The notes under the pieces are model-generated. The model was not told the DNA's origin, made no database searches, and saw only the letters and a list, made by a program, of their open reading frames with translations. A program made the translations under genes and the position numbers. Shown piece after piece: positions 10,128-19,749 of a DNA stretch of 64,000 nt. Every line of letters starts with the position of its first letter. Positions within the stretch are counted from its first letter, which is position 1. Location of the stretch: assembly GCF_000383975.1 (NCBI RefSeq), contig NZ_KB913017.1, positions 3,944,265-4,008,264 on the forward strand. Direction: 5' to 3'. The stretch is from Natronorubrum tibetense GA33. Lineage in GTDB: Archaea; Halobacteriota; Halobacteria; Halobacteriales; Natrialbaceae.

Positions 10128-10613
10128 ATGGCAGGAAAACAACTCACACCGCGATCGGACGGCGAACACCTCCACGTTCTCGGCTCGACGATGACCATCA
10201 CGGCCGACGGTGACGACACGGACGGCGAGTTTACCGTGGTCGACATGCTCGCGCCGCCGGGGTTCGAAAACGGACTTCACACGCACGCCCCGAGCGAGGT
10301 GTTTCACGTCCTCGAGGGATCGATGACCCTCCACATCGACGGCGAGAACCACACCCTCGAGCCCGGAACGACCGGCCACGTCGCCGGAGGCCGCCCGCAC
10401 GGGTTCCGCGTCGAGGGAGACGAACCGGTTCGCGTGCTCATGGCGCTCACGCCCGCCGGTACCGAGGACTTCTTCCGCGCGGTCGGCGAGCCGACCGAAA
10501 TGCGGACGCTACCGGAACCTCGTGAGGTGACCGACGCCGACCTCGAGGCGCTGTTCGCCGTCGGCGAGGACCACGGCTTCGCGTTCATGGGACCGCTCCC
10601 GGCAGACAACTAA
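10128..10613 (+). CDS. Cupin-domain protein
   Basis: 161 residues from ATG 10128; a GTG nine bases upstream is also possible. A single cupin barrel: motif 1 as HTHAPSEVFHVLEGSM with metal-ligand histidines and Glu, motif 2 as PGTTGHVAGGRPHGFRV. Small metal-dependent proteins of this type are sugar isomerases, dioxygenases or sensors; nothing here discriminates. Cytosolic, single gene. Confidence 0.85.
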   Translation: MAGKQLTPRSDGEHLHVLGSTMTITADGDDTDGEFTVVDMLAPPGFENGLHTHAPSEVFHVLEGSMTLHIDGENHTLEPGTTGHVAGGRPHGFRVEGDEPVRVLMALTPAGTEDFFRAVGEPTEMRTLPEPREVTDADLEALFAVGEDHGFAFMGPLPADN

Positions 10614-10754
10614 GTCGATCGGGAGTTTCGGATCGCTGTTTTTAGCTCGAGAACGCCTCGAGGATCGTCTCACAAAAGGGCTCGAGATCACACCCGCTCC
10701 CGAGCAGCCGGGAACTGTACCCTTTTACGGCGCTACGGCGTGTTGACGAACGAC

Positions 10755-11720
10755 ATGCGCGCTGTACGCCTACACGAGCACGGTGATGCGGACGTACTGC
10801 AGGTAGATGACGTCGACCGACCCGAGCCAGCCGACGACGAGTTGCTCGTCGAGGTGGCCGCCGCGGGGATCAATCCCGTCGATACGTACTTCCGAGACGG
10901 CTCCTACGAGCCGGTCGGCGTGCCGTTCACGCCCGGCGTCGACCTCGCCGGCGTCGTCGCGGAGACCGGCGCGGCCGTCGAGGGCTTCGCCGAGGGCGAC
11001 CGCGTCTTCGGGACCGGGATCGGAAACGGCGGCTTTCAGGGGTCCTACGCCGAGTACGCGACGGTGCCTACCGATCGCGTCGTCCACCTCCCTGACGGGG
11101 CGGATCTAACCGAAGCGGGGGCTGCCGGCGTCGCCGCCGTCACGGCCTGGCGCGCGTTAATCGACCACGCCGACCTCGATCCCGCCGAGCACTGCCTCGT
11201 CCACGGCGGCTCCGGCGGCGTGGGTCACGCGGCCGTCCAGATCGCTGCGGCAGTCAGCGCTCGCGTCGTCACCACCGCATCGGAGGGGTACCACGACGAC
11301 CTCGAAGCTCTCGGTGCCGAGACGGTCCTCGACTACGCGCGCGACGATCTGGCCGATGCGGTTCTCGAGGCCAGCGACCGCGGCGTCGACGCGATCCTCG
11401 ACCATCGGCTGGACGACTACCTCCAGTTCGACGCGGACGTCGCCGCGACCGGCTGTCGCGTCGTCGGAATCGGGGAGAACAGCCCCGATCCGGCCTTCAC
11501 GAACGACGGCGCGGCCCGCTCGAAGGACGTCAACTACCAGTTCATGAGCATGTTCAACACGCCCGACCTGCGCGTGCCGCTCCGGGGCGTGGCGCACCTC
11601 ATGGCGACCGACGCCCTCGAGATCGAGATCGCACGGAGCTACGACCTCGACGAGGCATCACAGGCGCAGGAAGACGTCATGAACGAGAGCTTCCTCGGAA
11701 AGCTGGTCATCGAGCCATAA
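10755..11720 (+). CDS. Zinc-independent MDR alcohol dehydrogenase / NADPH:quinone reductase
   Basis: 321 residues from MRAVRLHEHG; a GTG 15 bases earlier is less likely. Medium-chain dehydrogenase/reductase fold: GroES-like N-terminus with AAGINPVDTYFRDG and a Rossmann domain with VHGGSGGVGHAAVQIA. The structural and catalytic zinc ligands are missing, as in quinone oxidoreductases (Qor) and zeta-crystallin-like enzymes. It probably reduces quinones or reactive enones with NADPH. Confidence 0.88.
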   Translation: MRAVRLHEHGDADVLQVDDVDRPEPADDELLVEVAAAGINPVDTYFRDGSYEPVGVPFTPGVDLAGVVAETGAAVEGFAEGDRVFGTGIGNGGFQGSYAEYATVPTDRVVHLPDGADLTEAGAAGVAAVTAWRALIDHADLDPAEHCLVHGGSGGVGHAAVQIAAAVSARVVTTASEGYHDDLEALGAETVLDYARDDLADAVLEASDRGVDAILDHRLDDYLQFDADVAATGCRVVGIGENSPDPAFTNDGAARSKDVNYQFMSMFNTPDLRVPLRGVAHLMATDALEIEIARSYDLDEASQAQEDVMNESFLGKLVIEP

Positions 11721-11879
11721 CCGAACGGTTCCGACTCGCGATCGACGACTCGAGTTCGGTCGCCCGTTCGAGATCAGTTCCCAGAAACGGATTCTTCTGG
11801 TCGTCGCTCGGCCGACTACGACTGTCCAGCGATCCGAGACATCCATACGGCTATGCCGACGGGAGCCGTGTTCGATACT

Positions 11880-12137
11880 ATGACACAGGATGTCAAGCTC
11901 AACGGACTCGTGAACGTCCTCGACGATCTCGAGTATCCGATTTCGCAGGACGAAGCCGTCGAGCAGTGCGACGACGTGACGCTGATCCTCGCCGACGGAG
12001 AGGAGAACCTCGGCGAGATCGTCGCCGACTCGAACGGCGAGCGGTTCGCGTCGATGGACGACCTCGAGACGGAGGTATTCAACCTCCTCCCTCGACACGC
12101 CGTCGGCGAACCGTACCAGTCCGAAGGCGAAGGATAA
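11880..12137 (+). CDS. DUF5789 family protein
   Basis: 85 residues from MTQDVKLNG. It matches the small haloarchaeal DUF5789 family, with the conserved core LVNVLDDLEYPIS, a DEAVEQCDDVTLILADGEE stretch and the ending LLPRHAVGEPYQSEGEG. No enzymatic residues; probably an alpha/beta regulatory protein. Nine extra codons upstream (from ATG 11853) are possible but not typical of the family. Confidence 0.82.
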   Translation: MTQDVKLNGLVNVLDDLEYPISQDEAVEQCDDVTLILADGEENLGEIVADSNGERFASMDDLETEVFNLLPRHAVGEPYQSEGEG

Positions 12138-12240
12138 CGGATCGGTCGGCGGTCGGACGATCGGCGGTCCGGGGATCGCGGCACTGGTCCCGAAGCGGAA
12201 CCCGTTTTCGACGGACGACTCGAGCGGTGGTTAGCCGACC

Positions 12241-13248
12241 CTATACCAGATCGGCGACCGCTTCCATCATCATCTCCTTCTCGTCTTCGGTCATCTCGTT
12301 GACGAAGCCGACGCGGACGGCATCGACGCCGTCGATCTCGCTGTACGATTCGACCCACTCACGGACCTCGTCGGGCGTTCCCGCGGGTGCGAGTTCGTCG
12401 AGCAGGTCCTCGGGCAACTCGGCGGCCATTCGTTCCGTATCGCGGTCCTGCCACGCCGCACGGATGTTCTCGACGATGTCGGGATAGCCCTGGTCGGCGA
12501 CCGAGTCGCCGTAGTAGGGGCCGTAGGCACCCAGCATGAACGCGATCGTGCCGCGGGCCTTTCGCCGTGCCAGTTCGCGGTCCTCGCTTGCGATACCGCG
12601 GACGATCGGCGCGACGCGAAGGTCGTCAACGCTCTTGTCGGCGAGTTCGGCACCGCGGGAAAGGTCTTCGAGACGCTCCTCGAGACCCTCCTTCGTGAAC
12701 ATCTGTGGCGCCCAACCGTCGCCGAACCGGCCGGCCATCTCGGTGGCCTTCGGGCCGAGCGTCCCGAGATCGATCGGCGGCGGGTTCTCGGGAACCTCGC
12801 GCTCGTAGTTGAGCCCGGCGATGTCGAAGATCTCGCCCTCGTAGGCGGGATTGCCGTCCTCGTAGACCGACCGAATGACCTCGATCGCCTCTCGTGTGCG
12901 GCGGAGCGGGCGGTCGAACTCGAGGCCGTGCCAGCGCTCGGTGATCGCGGGGGAACTGGGACCGAGACCGAGTCGGAACCGGCCCTCGGAGGCCTCGTGC
13001 AGCGTGAGTGCAGTCTGGGCGAGCATCGCGGGCGAGCGGCCGAACGGCGAGATGACGTCGTTCGTGATCCCCAGTTCGTCGGTGCGGTCGGCGGCGAGCG
13101 TGAGCACCGGGACGATGTTCCAGCCCGTCGTCTCGCCGACCGTGATCCGGTCGAAGCCCAGCTCTTCGGCTTGGACGGCCCGCTGGGCGACATCCTGCGG
13201 TCGCTCGTAGTCGTTGAGCTGCACCAGCAGGTCGAGATCGGCGTTCAC
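12241..13248 (-). CDS. LLM-class F420-dependent oxidoreductase (TIGR04024-like)
   Basis: 335 residues. Luciferase-like TIM barrel related to methylene-tetrahydromethanopterin reductase (Mer). Seen are the N-terminal AEELGFDRITVGETTGW, the SPFGRSPAMLAQTALTLHE segment and RFRLGLGPSSP, typical of the F420-binding subgroup. Haloarchaea make F420 but are not methanogenic, so the substrate is unknown. Likely cytosolic and singly transcribed. Confidence 0.85.
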   Translation of the reverse strand: MNADLDLLVQLNDYERPQDVAQRAVQAEELGFDRITVGETTGWNIVPVLTLAADRTDELGITNDVISPFGRSPAMLAQTALTLHEASEGRFRLGLGPSSPAITERWHGLEFDRPLRRTREAIEVIRSVYEDGNPAYEGEIFDIAGLNYEREVPENPPPIDLGTLGPKATEMAGRFGDGWAPQMFTKEGLEERLEDLSRGAELADKSVDDLRVAPIVRGIASEDRELARRKARGTIAFMLGAYGPYYGDSVADQGYPDIVENIRAAWQDRDTERMAAELPEDLLDELAPAGTPDEVREWVESYSEIDGVDAVRVGFVNEMTEDEKEMMMEAVADLV

Positions 13249-13339
13249 GGTTCTCCCCTCCGCATCGGTCGGATCGCTCGGCTGTCTGCCATCGTCCCCT
13301 ACCGCGTCACCTATTCACATAAAATTGTAGCGTTTCCGT

Positions 13340-13903
13340 CTACTCGCGCGGACGGACGGTCCAGTTCTCACGAAGCAAGCCGTACACGATCGAGTCGACG
13401 CACTCTCCGTCGACGAACCGATCCTTTCGGATGCGCCCTTCCTCGTCGAATCCGAGCGACTCCAACAGGCCGCGGGAAGCGTCGTTGAACTCGTACACCG
13501 TCGCCCCAGCGGCGGGCGTCTCGTACGTGCCGAAGATGTAGTCGATCACCAGAGAAACGGCCTCGCGACCGTAGCCGTCGCCGTGGACCTCCGGGACGAG
13601 CCAGTAGACGAGTTCCGGACGCCGCCAGTCGGCGTCTTCGATCGTCACGAGGCCGATCGGATGTACGTCGTCAGCATCGTCGGGTCGACCGGGACCCGCA
13701 CGGTCTCCGTCGAGACAGACGAGGAACCGATCCGCGTTTTCGTCGGTGAGCCACTCCTCGAGTTCCTCTTGGTTCAACAGGGGGGCTCCGAGCGGATACC
13801 GAAGTTCGGGATTAGCGTACGCTCGCTGGAGGAACGGGAGATCGTCGTCCTCGACCGTCCGGAGCGTCACGCGAGTACCGCGGGAGATTCGAGCACCTGG
13901 CAT
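13340..13903 (-). CDS. GNAT family N-acetyltransferase (RimJ/RimL type)
   Basis: 187 residues from MPGARISRGTRV; in-frame codons upstream lack family similarity. The acetyl-CoA loop is VHGDGYGREAVSLVIDYIF, near the expected R/Q-x-x-G-x-G/A position, followed by NDASRGLLESLGFDEEGR, the classical RimJ/RimL C-terminal motif. A protein N-terminal Ala/Ser acetyltransferase or small-molecule acetyltransferase is possible. Confidence 0.85.
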   Translation of the reverse strand: MPGARISRGTRVTLRTVEDDDLPFLQRAYANPELRYPLGAPLLNQEELEEWLTDENADRFLVCLDGDRAGPGRPDDADDVHPIGLVTIEDADWRRPELVYWLVPEVHGDGYGREAVSLVIDYIFGTYETPAAGATVYEFNDASRGLLESLGFDEEGRIRKDRFVDGECVDSIVYGLLRENWTVRPRE

Positions 13904-14011
13904 ACAGTCGATAACAGAGACGAGTGAAATATGTCTTCCGTCGTGAAGGAATGCGGCGGACGCGTCGTACCCCGGTATTCGCATCTCGGTACGTCCGGTC
14001 TGTCGATGGAG

Positions 14012-14338
14012 TTAGTTGCGCTCCGTTTCCTCGAGAATCGTCGCACAGCACTTCGTCGCCGCCTCGAGATGATCGTCCGCCTCGTCGTGGCCGGTCTCGT
14101 CCACCTCCGAGAGCAGGTGCTGAATCTTCTCGACGCGCTCGACAACGACGCCGTCGTCGAGGTCGTTCGTCGCCACGTCACGGGCGACGGCTTCAGCTTC
14201 GCCGAGCCAGCGGTTCGCCTGTCGGTCGATCGGTAACTCGGCGGTGTGCTCGAGGGAGCGGTAAAGCCGTCGGGTTCGCTCCTCGAGCGAGTCCTCGGCC
14301 CCATCAGCTGTGCGAATTGGGTGCGAATCGTCAGTCAC
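14012..14338 (-). CDS. Small helical haloarchaeal protein
   Basis: 108 residues, almost entirely alpha-helical by composition, with ERTRRLYRSLEHTAELPIDRQANRW as a conserved-looking core and a CC pair near the end (ATKCCATILEE). I do not recognise a function. It lies between a GNAT gene and the FAD-oxidase gene and is transcribed away from the latter. It appears to be a conserved haloarchaeal hypothetical. Confidence 0.65.
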   Translation of the reverse strand: MTDDSHPIRTADGAEDSLEERTRRLYRSLEHTAELPIDRQANRWLGEAEAVARDVATNDLDDGVVVERVEKIQHLLSEVDETGHDEADDHLEAATKCCATILEETERN

Positions 14339-14471
14339 GATTGGAACTACGGACTCGAGACCCGTGACGTTTGCTCGAAGAAACGGACGGGGCGACCCTC
14401 GACATCGGTCAACGGGAACCCAAGGGAGCTACTTGGGAAACGTTGATACGGGATGTGAACAACGACCACGT

Positions 14472-15869
14472 ATGACACACGACTGTTCGTTCCTCGAGGA
14501 TCTCGACCTCGCGGACGACCAGCTATCGTTCGCGGAGGGACGCCGGGAAACACACGCCGCCGACTGGGGGGCGGAGCAGGACGGACGCGGCGTGCTTCCG
14601 GACGCCGTCGTCTGGCCGGAGACGACGGAGGACGTCTCGGCGGTTCTCGCCGCCGCGACCGAACGCGACGTGCCCGTCACGCCCTACGCGGCGGGAACGG
14701 GACTCGAGGGGAACGCCGTTCCGGCCCAGGGCGGGATCAGCATGGACCTGACCCGAATAGACGACATCGTCGACTACCGGCCGGACGACTTTCAGATCGA
14801 CGTCGGGCCCGGAATCATCGGCTCGGCGGTCGACGAGTACGTCGCCGGGGACGGCCTGTTCTTCCCGCCGCTTCCCTCCTCGGGCGACATCTCGACGATT
14901 GGCGGGATGATCGCGACCGACGCCAGCGGCATGCAGACCGTCAAGTACGGCGAGGTCGCCGACTGGGTGCTCGGCCTCGAGGCCGTGTTGGCCGACGGAA
15001 CGGTCGTCCGGACGGGGTCGCGAGCGATCAAGACCTCGAGCGGCTACAACCTGACCGAACTGCTCGTCGGCAGCGAGGGGACGCTGGCCGTCGTCACCGA
15101 GGCCACCCTCCGGCTGGCCGGCCGTCCCCAGCAAATCCGCGGCGGGCGGGCAATCTTCGAGACGCTCGACGACGCGACGGCAGCAGTTTTCGACGCCGTG
15201 CGAACCGATGTTGACGTCGCCCGAATCGAACTCGTCGACGGGCTGAGTGCCCGGATGGCCAACGAATACCTCGACTCCGGCCTGCCGGACGCGCCGATGG
15301 TTTTCCTCGAGTTCCACGCCAACCACGGCGTCGAGGAGGAGATCGACCTCTGTCGGACCATCTTCGAGGACCACGACGTGGCCCGCTTCGAGATGAGCGA
15401 CGACGACGCGGAGATGGAATCGCTCTGGCGGGCCCGGCGGGAGTTAGCCTACGCCGTGCAGAGCTATGATCCCGATCTACGGCCGTTACACCCCGGCGAC
15501 GTGACGGTCCCGATCAGCGCCTATCCGGAGATCGTCCACGAGGCCAAACGGTTAGAGGAGGAGTACGGACTGCTCGTCCCCTGCTTCGGCCACGCGGGCG
15601 ACGGCAACCTCCACTACAGCGTGCTCGTCGATCCGGACGATCCCGAGCAACTCGAGCGCGGCGAGCAGTTGTACAAGGAGATCGTCGAACAGGCGATAGC
15701 GATCGGCGGCACCTCGACGGGCGAGCACGGAATCGGACAGGGAAAGCAGGAGTACCTCGAGCCCGAACACGGTGCCGGTGCGGTTGACGCGATGCGACGG
15801 ATCAAGCGGGCGCTGGATCCGACGGGGACGCTGAATCCGGGGAAGATCTTCCCAGACGAAGGGGAGTGA
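14472..15869 (+). CDS. FAD-linked oxidase, D-lactate/glycolate dehydrogenase (GlcD) type
   Basis: 465 residues from MTHDCSFLEDL. PCMH-type FAD-binding domain (residues about 35-215) with VTPYAAGTGLEGNAVPAQGG and PSSGDISTIGGMIATDASG; C-terminal cap domain with PCFGHAGDGNLHYSV and STGEHGIGQGKQEYL. No cysteine-rich iron-sulfur tail, so it differs from the long D-lactate dehydrogenase (DLD-2/GlcDF fused) type. It likely oxidises D-lactate or glycolate and passes electrons to the membrane pool. The frame is open upstream, but homologues begin near this ATG. Confidence 0.88.
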   Translation: MTHDCSFLEDLDLADDQLSFAEGRRETHAADWGAEQDGRGVLPDAVVWPETTEDVSAVLAAATERDVPVTPYAAGTGLEGNAVPAQGGISMDLTRIDDIVDYRPDDFQIDVGPGIIGSAVDEYVAGDGLFFPPLPSSGDISTIGGMIATDASGMQTVKYGEVADWVLGLEAVLADGTVVRTGSRAIKTSSGYNLTELLVGSEGTLAVVTEATLRLAGRPQQIRGGRAIFETLDDATAAVFDAVRTDVDVARIELVDGLSARMANEYLDSGLPDAPMVFLEFHANHGVEEEIDLCRTIFEDHDVARFEMSDDDAEMESLWRARRELAYAVQSYDPDLRPLHPGDVTVPISAYPEIVHEAKRLEEEYGLLVPCFGHAGDGNLHYSVLVDPDDPEQLERGEQLYKEIVEQAIAIGGTSTGEHGIGQGKQEYLEPEHGAGAVDAMRRIKRALDPTGTLNPGKIFPDEGE

Positions 15870-15970
15870 GCTTAGAGGAAGCGGCGTAACGAGAACCCCA
15901 TTCGAGGGTGATCCGAACACGTCGCTCCTCGAACCCCACCTTTTTTACGACCCTTGAGTCAGTAGCTATC

Positions 15971-16324
15971 GTGACTCACGGGTTGGAACCGACGGAGGAG
16001 TACGACGGGTCGATCACGGTCCGGCTCCTTGACGACGACGCGGAAACGGAGGAGATCGACTGTGCGTCGTACGAGCGAGCGATCGAACTCGTCAGGGAGC
16101 GACAGCACTCGGTCACGGTGGCGAAGATCGTGGATCGAGACGGGGCCGTCGTCTTCACCTCCGCGGAGATGGACATCGACGACTGGGAGAGCGTCTGGCA
16201 GCGGGAAAAGCGCAGCCTCTCCGTCCACGTCGAGGCGTACGATTGCCCCTACGACGACATCTCGTGTTTCGCCGACGATCTCTGTGTGCAGTGTCAGATC
16301 GACAACGTTCGGGACCAGTATTGA
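15971..16324 (+). CDS. Small conserved protein with Cys-rich C-terminus
   Basis: 117 residues from GTG 15971; the preceding 21 codons are poorly compatible with a protein start. The C-terminal part holds DCPYDD, CFADDLCVQCQID, five cysteines that could bind zinc or be redox-active. The N-terminal half, with ITVRLLDDDAETEEIDCASYERA, looks like a small alpha/beta domain. I do not recognise the family. Separate transcription from the following lipoprotein is likely. Confidence 0.6.
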   Translation: MTHGLEPTEEYDGSITVRLLDDDAETEEIDCASYERAIELVRERQHSVTVAKIVDRDGAVVFTSAEMDIDDWESVWQREKRSLSVHVEAYDCPYDDISCFADDLCVQCQIDNVRDQY

Positions 16325-16395
16325 ACGGCGCTCGTCTGTTCCGTCCGTCGTTTGGGGCGAGATTGATCGTAGAATAACAAATTTGTTCACCTCGA

Positions 16396-16845
16396 GTGAC
16401 ATTCCGTACAGTAGTGCGTCGTCTCACTCGCCGAACTACCCTCCAGGTACTCTCCGGTGGCGTACTCCTACCAATGAGCGGCTGTCTCGATCGAGTTCGC
16501 GAAACGGACGACAAGACGGCGGACTCCGTCCGACTGTGTCAGGCGATGGTTTTCAACGACGACGAGACCGAGACGCACCACGTTCGACTGCGGCTTCGCG
16601 AGGGTGACGACCGACTGTACGACGAGGAAGCAGCCCTCGAGCCACACGAGTGGCTAACGGTCGAAGCGGCCGACGTGGAACCGACCGAGGGCGCGTTCAC
16701 CTTCGAATTCCAACTGAACGGCGCAGGGTGGCACGAGATGGACATGACGACCATTCGGTCCGATCCGGTGGCTGCGACCGCGCTCGTCACCGGTGACGAT
16801 TCGTTCGTGTTCCTAGAATCGAGCAAGGGAAACATCGAGTGCTAA
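16396..16845 (+). CDS. Haloarchaeal lipoprotein
   Basis: 149 residues from GTG 16396. The N-terminus has arginine pairs (VVRRLTRRTTLQ) before a hydrophobic run and the lipobox LPMSGC, so it should be exported (probably by Tat) and lipid-anchored. The mature part is a single beta-rich domain with CQAMVFNDDETETHHVRLRL and ends in NIEC. Function unknown. Confidence 0.7.
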   Translation: MTFRTVVRRLTRRTTLQVLSGGVLLPMSGCLDRVRETDDKTADSVRLCQAMVFNDDETETHHVRLRLREGDDRLYDEEAALEPHEWLTVEAADVEPTEGAFTFEFQLNGAGWHEMDMTTIRSDPVAATALVTGDDSFVFLESSKGNIEC

Positions 16846-16903
16846 CTGGGATTCGACGGCTGCCGGCCCTGAACCACCTCGAGCGACCCCGCCTCATATT
16901 GTC

Positions 16904-16969
16904 TGCTGTAAGTCAGTGGCGGTGGGACCGCAGGACGGATCGCGGTCCCACCGGTAAATCGTTACAGCA
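16904..16969. repeat. Nested inverted repeat between convergent genes
   Basis: Outer arms TGCTGTAA / TTACAGCA (16904-16911, 16962-16969) enclose inner arms GGTGGGACCGC / GCGGTCCCACC (16921-16931, 16942-16952), with one further C-G pair outside the inner stem. It lies in the 130-bp gap between a lipoprotein gene and a convergent TPP-enzyme gene. It may act as a bidirectional terminator or RNA 3' structure; there is no long U-run, so the role is inferred. Confidence 0.6.
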
Positions 16970-16976
16970 AACCGTA

Positions 16977-18668
16977 TCAGTCGTGCACTAACACGTCGAG
17001 CACGTCCACGCCGTCGTTTGAGAGGGCCTCCTCGAGCGCCCCTTCGATTCCGTCCGGCGTTTCGACCTGTTCGGCCCGCGCGCCGTGGCTTTCTGCGTTC
17101 TTCACGAGGTCGACGGCCGGATCGAAGTCCATGGCGGTGAACTCGTAGTCGGCCTCCTCGCCGCCCATCAGCTTGAGCGTGTTGTCCTTCAGGATGCGGT
17201 AGTTGCGGTTGTCCGAGATGACGACCGTGAGGTCGACGTCGTGGCGGGCCGCGCTGTAGATGGAGTGGGGGTAGTAGAGGTAGGAGCCGTCGCCGATGAA
17301 GCCGATGACGTCCCGCGGGTCGTCGCGCTGGCCCTCGGCGATGGCCGCGCCCACGGAGGCGGGGAGCCCGTAGCCGAGCCCGCCGCCCTTGTTCGAGATG
17401 TACTGCTCGGGCGCTAAGTTCCAGCGGGTCAGCATGGCGTACTTCGAGGTCACGCCCTCGTCGACGATCGCGGCGTCTCCGGCCACCCGTTCCATCGCGT
17501 CGACGAGTTCGGCCTTCGAGGCCCGCGGGTCATCTTCGGCGTCGCCCTCGCCCATGCCCGCCATCTTCGCCTCGACCATCTCCTTGATCGCAGCGACGTT
17601 CTCGAGTCGTTCCTGGACGGTCTCCTCGGAGAGGCGACCCTGCACGCGCTCGATGAGCCCCTGCAGGATCAGCCCGGGATCGCCGATGACGGCCGCGTCG
17701 GCGGGCTGGTTCTTGCCGACCTGCCAGTCGTCGTCGCTAACGTGGATACACGTCGTGTCCGGATCGACCAGCGCCTCCTCGTGACGAGTCAGCGTCGTGT
17801 TGGTCGAACAGCCGATAAAGGCGACCGTATCCGTATCCATCAGCATGGACGCGAGGTCCTCGTTCGGCGGGATGTAGGAGACCCACTGGTCGTGGTCGGT
17901 CGGGAAGTCGACCTCCGAAGAGAGGATCTCGCCGTGGACGCGAGCCCCGGTCGCCTCCGCGAGTTCGACCGCCGCGGCGACGGCGTCCGCGCCGGAGCGC
18001 GCGACGTGGTCGCCGACGACCAGCACCGGGTTGTCGGCCTCGACGAGCAGGTCGGCGGCGTGCTCGAGTTGTGCCGGATCGCCGCTGCCCGCGTTCGGAA
18101 TCGCGCCGAGGCGTTCGGGTTCGGCGTCGGTTTCGGCGAGCATGACGTCCAGCGGGAGGCCGAGGAAGACGGGACCGGTCGGCGGCGTCATCGCGACGCG
18201 GAACGCGCGCCGGAGCATCGTCGGCAGCGCCTCGACGTCTAACACCTCGTCGGACCACTTGCAGAACTGCTCGGCCATCTCGACCAGCCCGCCCGAGAGG
18301 ATCGGCTCCTCGTGGCGGAAGTCGGTGCTGTGATTTCCGGCGGTGACGACCACCGGCGCGCCGGTGATCTTGGCCGCGTAGAGGTTCCCCAGCCCGTGGG
18401 CCAGCCCCGGCGCGATGTGGAGGTTCGCCACGCCAACGGGTGTGATGGACTCGTCGTGATGGGAGTGGTACCGTCGCGTCTGGGCGTAGCCCGAAGCCAT
18501 ACCCACGGCGATGTCCTCGTGGAGGCCAAGCACGTACTCGAGGTCGCTCTGCCCGATCGCGTCCACGATCGGAAGCTCCGTCGTACCCGGATTCCCGAAG
18601 AGGTAGTCGACGCCGTAGGACTCGAGCGCGTCCGTGAAGAGATCCGCACCAGTGTATCCGTCAGTCAT
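16977..18668 (-). CDS. Thiamine-pyrophosphate enzyme (acetolactate synthase / benzoylformate decarboxylase-like)
   Basis: 563 residues from MTDGYTGADL. Three-domain TPP enzyme: N-terminal Pyr domain with GNPGTTELPIV and the activating Glu in GLHEDIAVGMASGYA; central domain with GDHVARSGADA; C-terminal PP domain with IGFIGDGSYLYYP and DNRNYRILK, the GDG...N cofactor motif. It lacks the regulatory partner of a true acetolactate synthase and the FAD signature is not obvious, so a 2-oxoacid decarboxylase or related role is possible. Start chosen at the family-typical position; in-frame codons upstream are Arg-rich and not conserved. Confidence 0.87.
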   Translation of the reverse strand: MTDGYTGADLFTDALESYGVDYLFGNPGTTELPIVDAIGQSDLEYVLGLHEDIAVGMASGYAQTRRYHSHHDESITPVGVANLHIAPGLAHGLGNLYAAKITGAPVVVTAGNHSTDFRHEEPILSGGLVEMAEQFCKWSDEVLDVEALPTMLRRAFRVAMTPPTGPVFLGLPLDVMLAETDAEPERLGAIPNAGSGDPAQLEHAADLLVEADNPVLVVGDHVARSGADAVAAAVELAEATGARVHGEILSSEVDFPTDHDQWVSYIPPNEDLASMLMDTDTVAFIGCSTNTTLTRHEEALVDPDTTCIHVSDDDWQVGKNQPADAAVIGDPGLILQGLIERVQGRLSEETVQERLENVAAIKEMVEAKMAGMGEGDAEDDPRASKAELVDAMERVAGDAAIVDEGVTSKYAMLTRWNLAPEQYISNKGGGLGYGLPASVGAAIAEGQRDDPRDVIGFIGDGSYLYYPHSIYSAARHDVDLTVVISDNRNYRILKDNTLKLMGGEEADYEFTAMDFDPAVDLVKNAESHGARAEQVETPDGIEGALEEALSNDGVDVLDVLVHD

Positions 18669-18774
18669 GGGATATCGTGTCCCGTGCGACCACATGAATC
18701 TGTGTGTTCCAGCGACCCGTTCACGACGAGGTGATTTCGAGACCTTTAGGAGATGAGACTCACTTCGCTCGTCC

Positions 18775-19689
18775 ATGAACGATCAGTTGCTGGTTCTCAA
18801 CAAGGACTCCGACACGATGTCGGTCATCGACGCCGATACCGGCGCGACCGAGACCGTCGTGGAGACGGCGTTCAATCCCCACGAAATCGCCGTTACACCG
18901 GACGGCGAGACGGCCTACGTCACGTGTTCGCTGGGGAACGCGCTGCTCGCCTTCGACACTGAGACGTGGGAGCGAACGGCGACGATCGAGGACGAGGGGT
19001 TCGACTTCCCGCACGGACTCGCGATCCGCGAGCGCGCAAACGAGCTGTGGCTCGCTTCGACCTACAGCAGTCGCATCTACGTGATCGATATCGAGACCGA
19101 CGAGATCGTCGACCAATTCCCGACGTATCAGGACAAATCACACATGGTTACGTTCACGCCGGACGAGGGGCGGGCGTTCGTCGCCAACATCGGCAGCGAA
19201 AACGTGACCGCGATCGACGCCGAGGAGCGACGGATCATCGCCGACCCGCGGGTCGGCGAGGAGCCGGAGGGGATCGAAGTCCACCCCGAGGCGGGCCTGC
19301 TCGTGGCAAACCAGGAGGACGGAATGCTCTCCGTGCTCGACCCCGACACGTTAGCGCAGACGAACCGCGCGTTGCTCGGCGAGACGCCGATCCGCGTCGT
19401 GTCGTCGCCGGACGGGAGACACGTGCTCGTACCCAACCGGGAGTCGAACGACGTGTCGCTGATCGACACCGAACACGTCCGCGACGGCGAGCAACGGCCG
19501 TGGGAGATCGCCCGGATTCCCGTCGGAATCTGGCCCGGCGGGACCGTCTTCGATCCCGACGGCGAGCGAGCCTTCGTCGCAAACAACAAGACGAACGACG
19601 TCTCCGTGATCGACTGTACGACGTGGGAGGCCGTCGAACGGTACGAGACGGAACTGCACCCGGACGGCATCGCGTACCTCCCGCGATAG
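18775..19689 (+). CDS. YVTN-type beta-propeller protein
   Basis: 304 residues without a signal peptide. It is built of about seven repeats of roughly 40 residues with the pattern SVIDADTG...ETVV and AVTPDGETAYVTCS, ending FVANNKTNDVSVIDCTTWE. This is the YncE/YVTN propeller fold, which usually serves as a binding scaffold. No membrane anchor is visible, so it should be cytosolic. Divergent from the TPP-enzyme gene, with about 100 bp between the two starts. Confidence 0.85.
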   Translation: MNDQLLVLNKDSDTMSVIDADTGATETVVETAFNPHEIAVTPDGETAYVTCSLGNALLAFDTETWERTATIEDEGFDFPHGLAIRERANELWLASTYSSRIYVIDIETDEIVDQFPTYQDKSHMVTFTPDEGRAFVANIGSENVTAIDAEERRIIADPRVGEEPEGIEVHPEAGLLVANQEDGMLSVLDPDTLAQTNRALLGETPIRVVSSPDGRHVLVPNRESNDVSLIDTEHVRDGEQRPWEIARIPVGIWPGGTVFDPDGERAFVANNKTNDVSVIDCTTWEAVERYETELHPDGIAYLPR

Positions 19690-19749
19690 GCCCGCTCGAG
19701 CGCAGGAGCCACCCGCGGTATTTTACGTCAGTTCGTGGTCACCCCAGTC

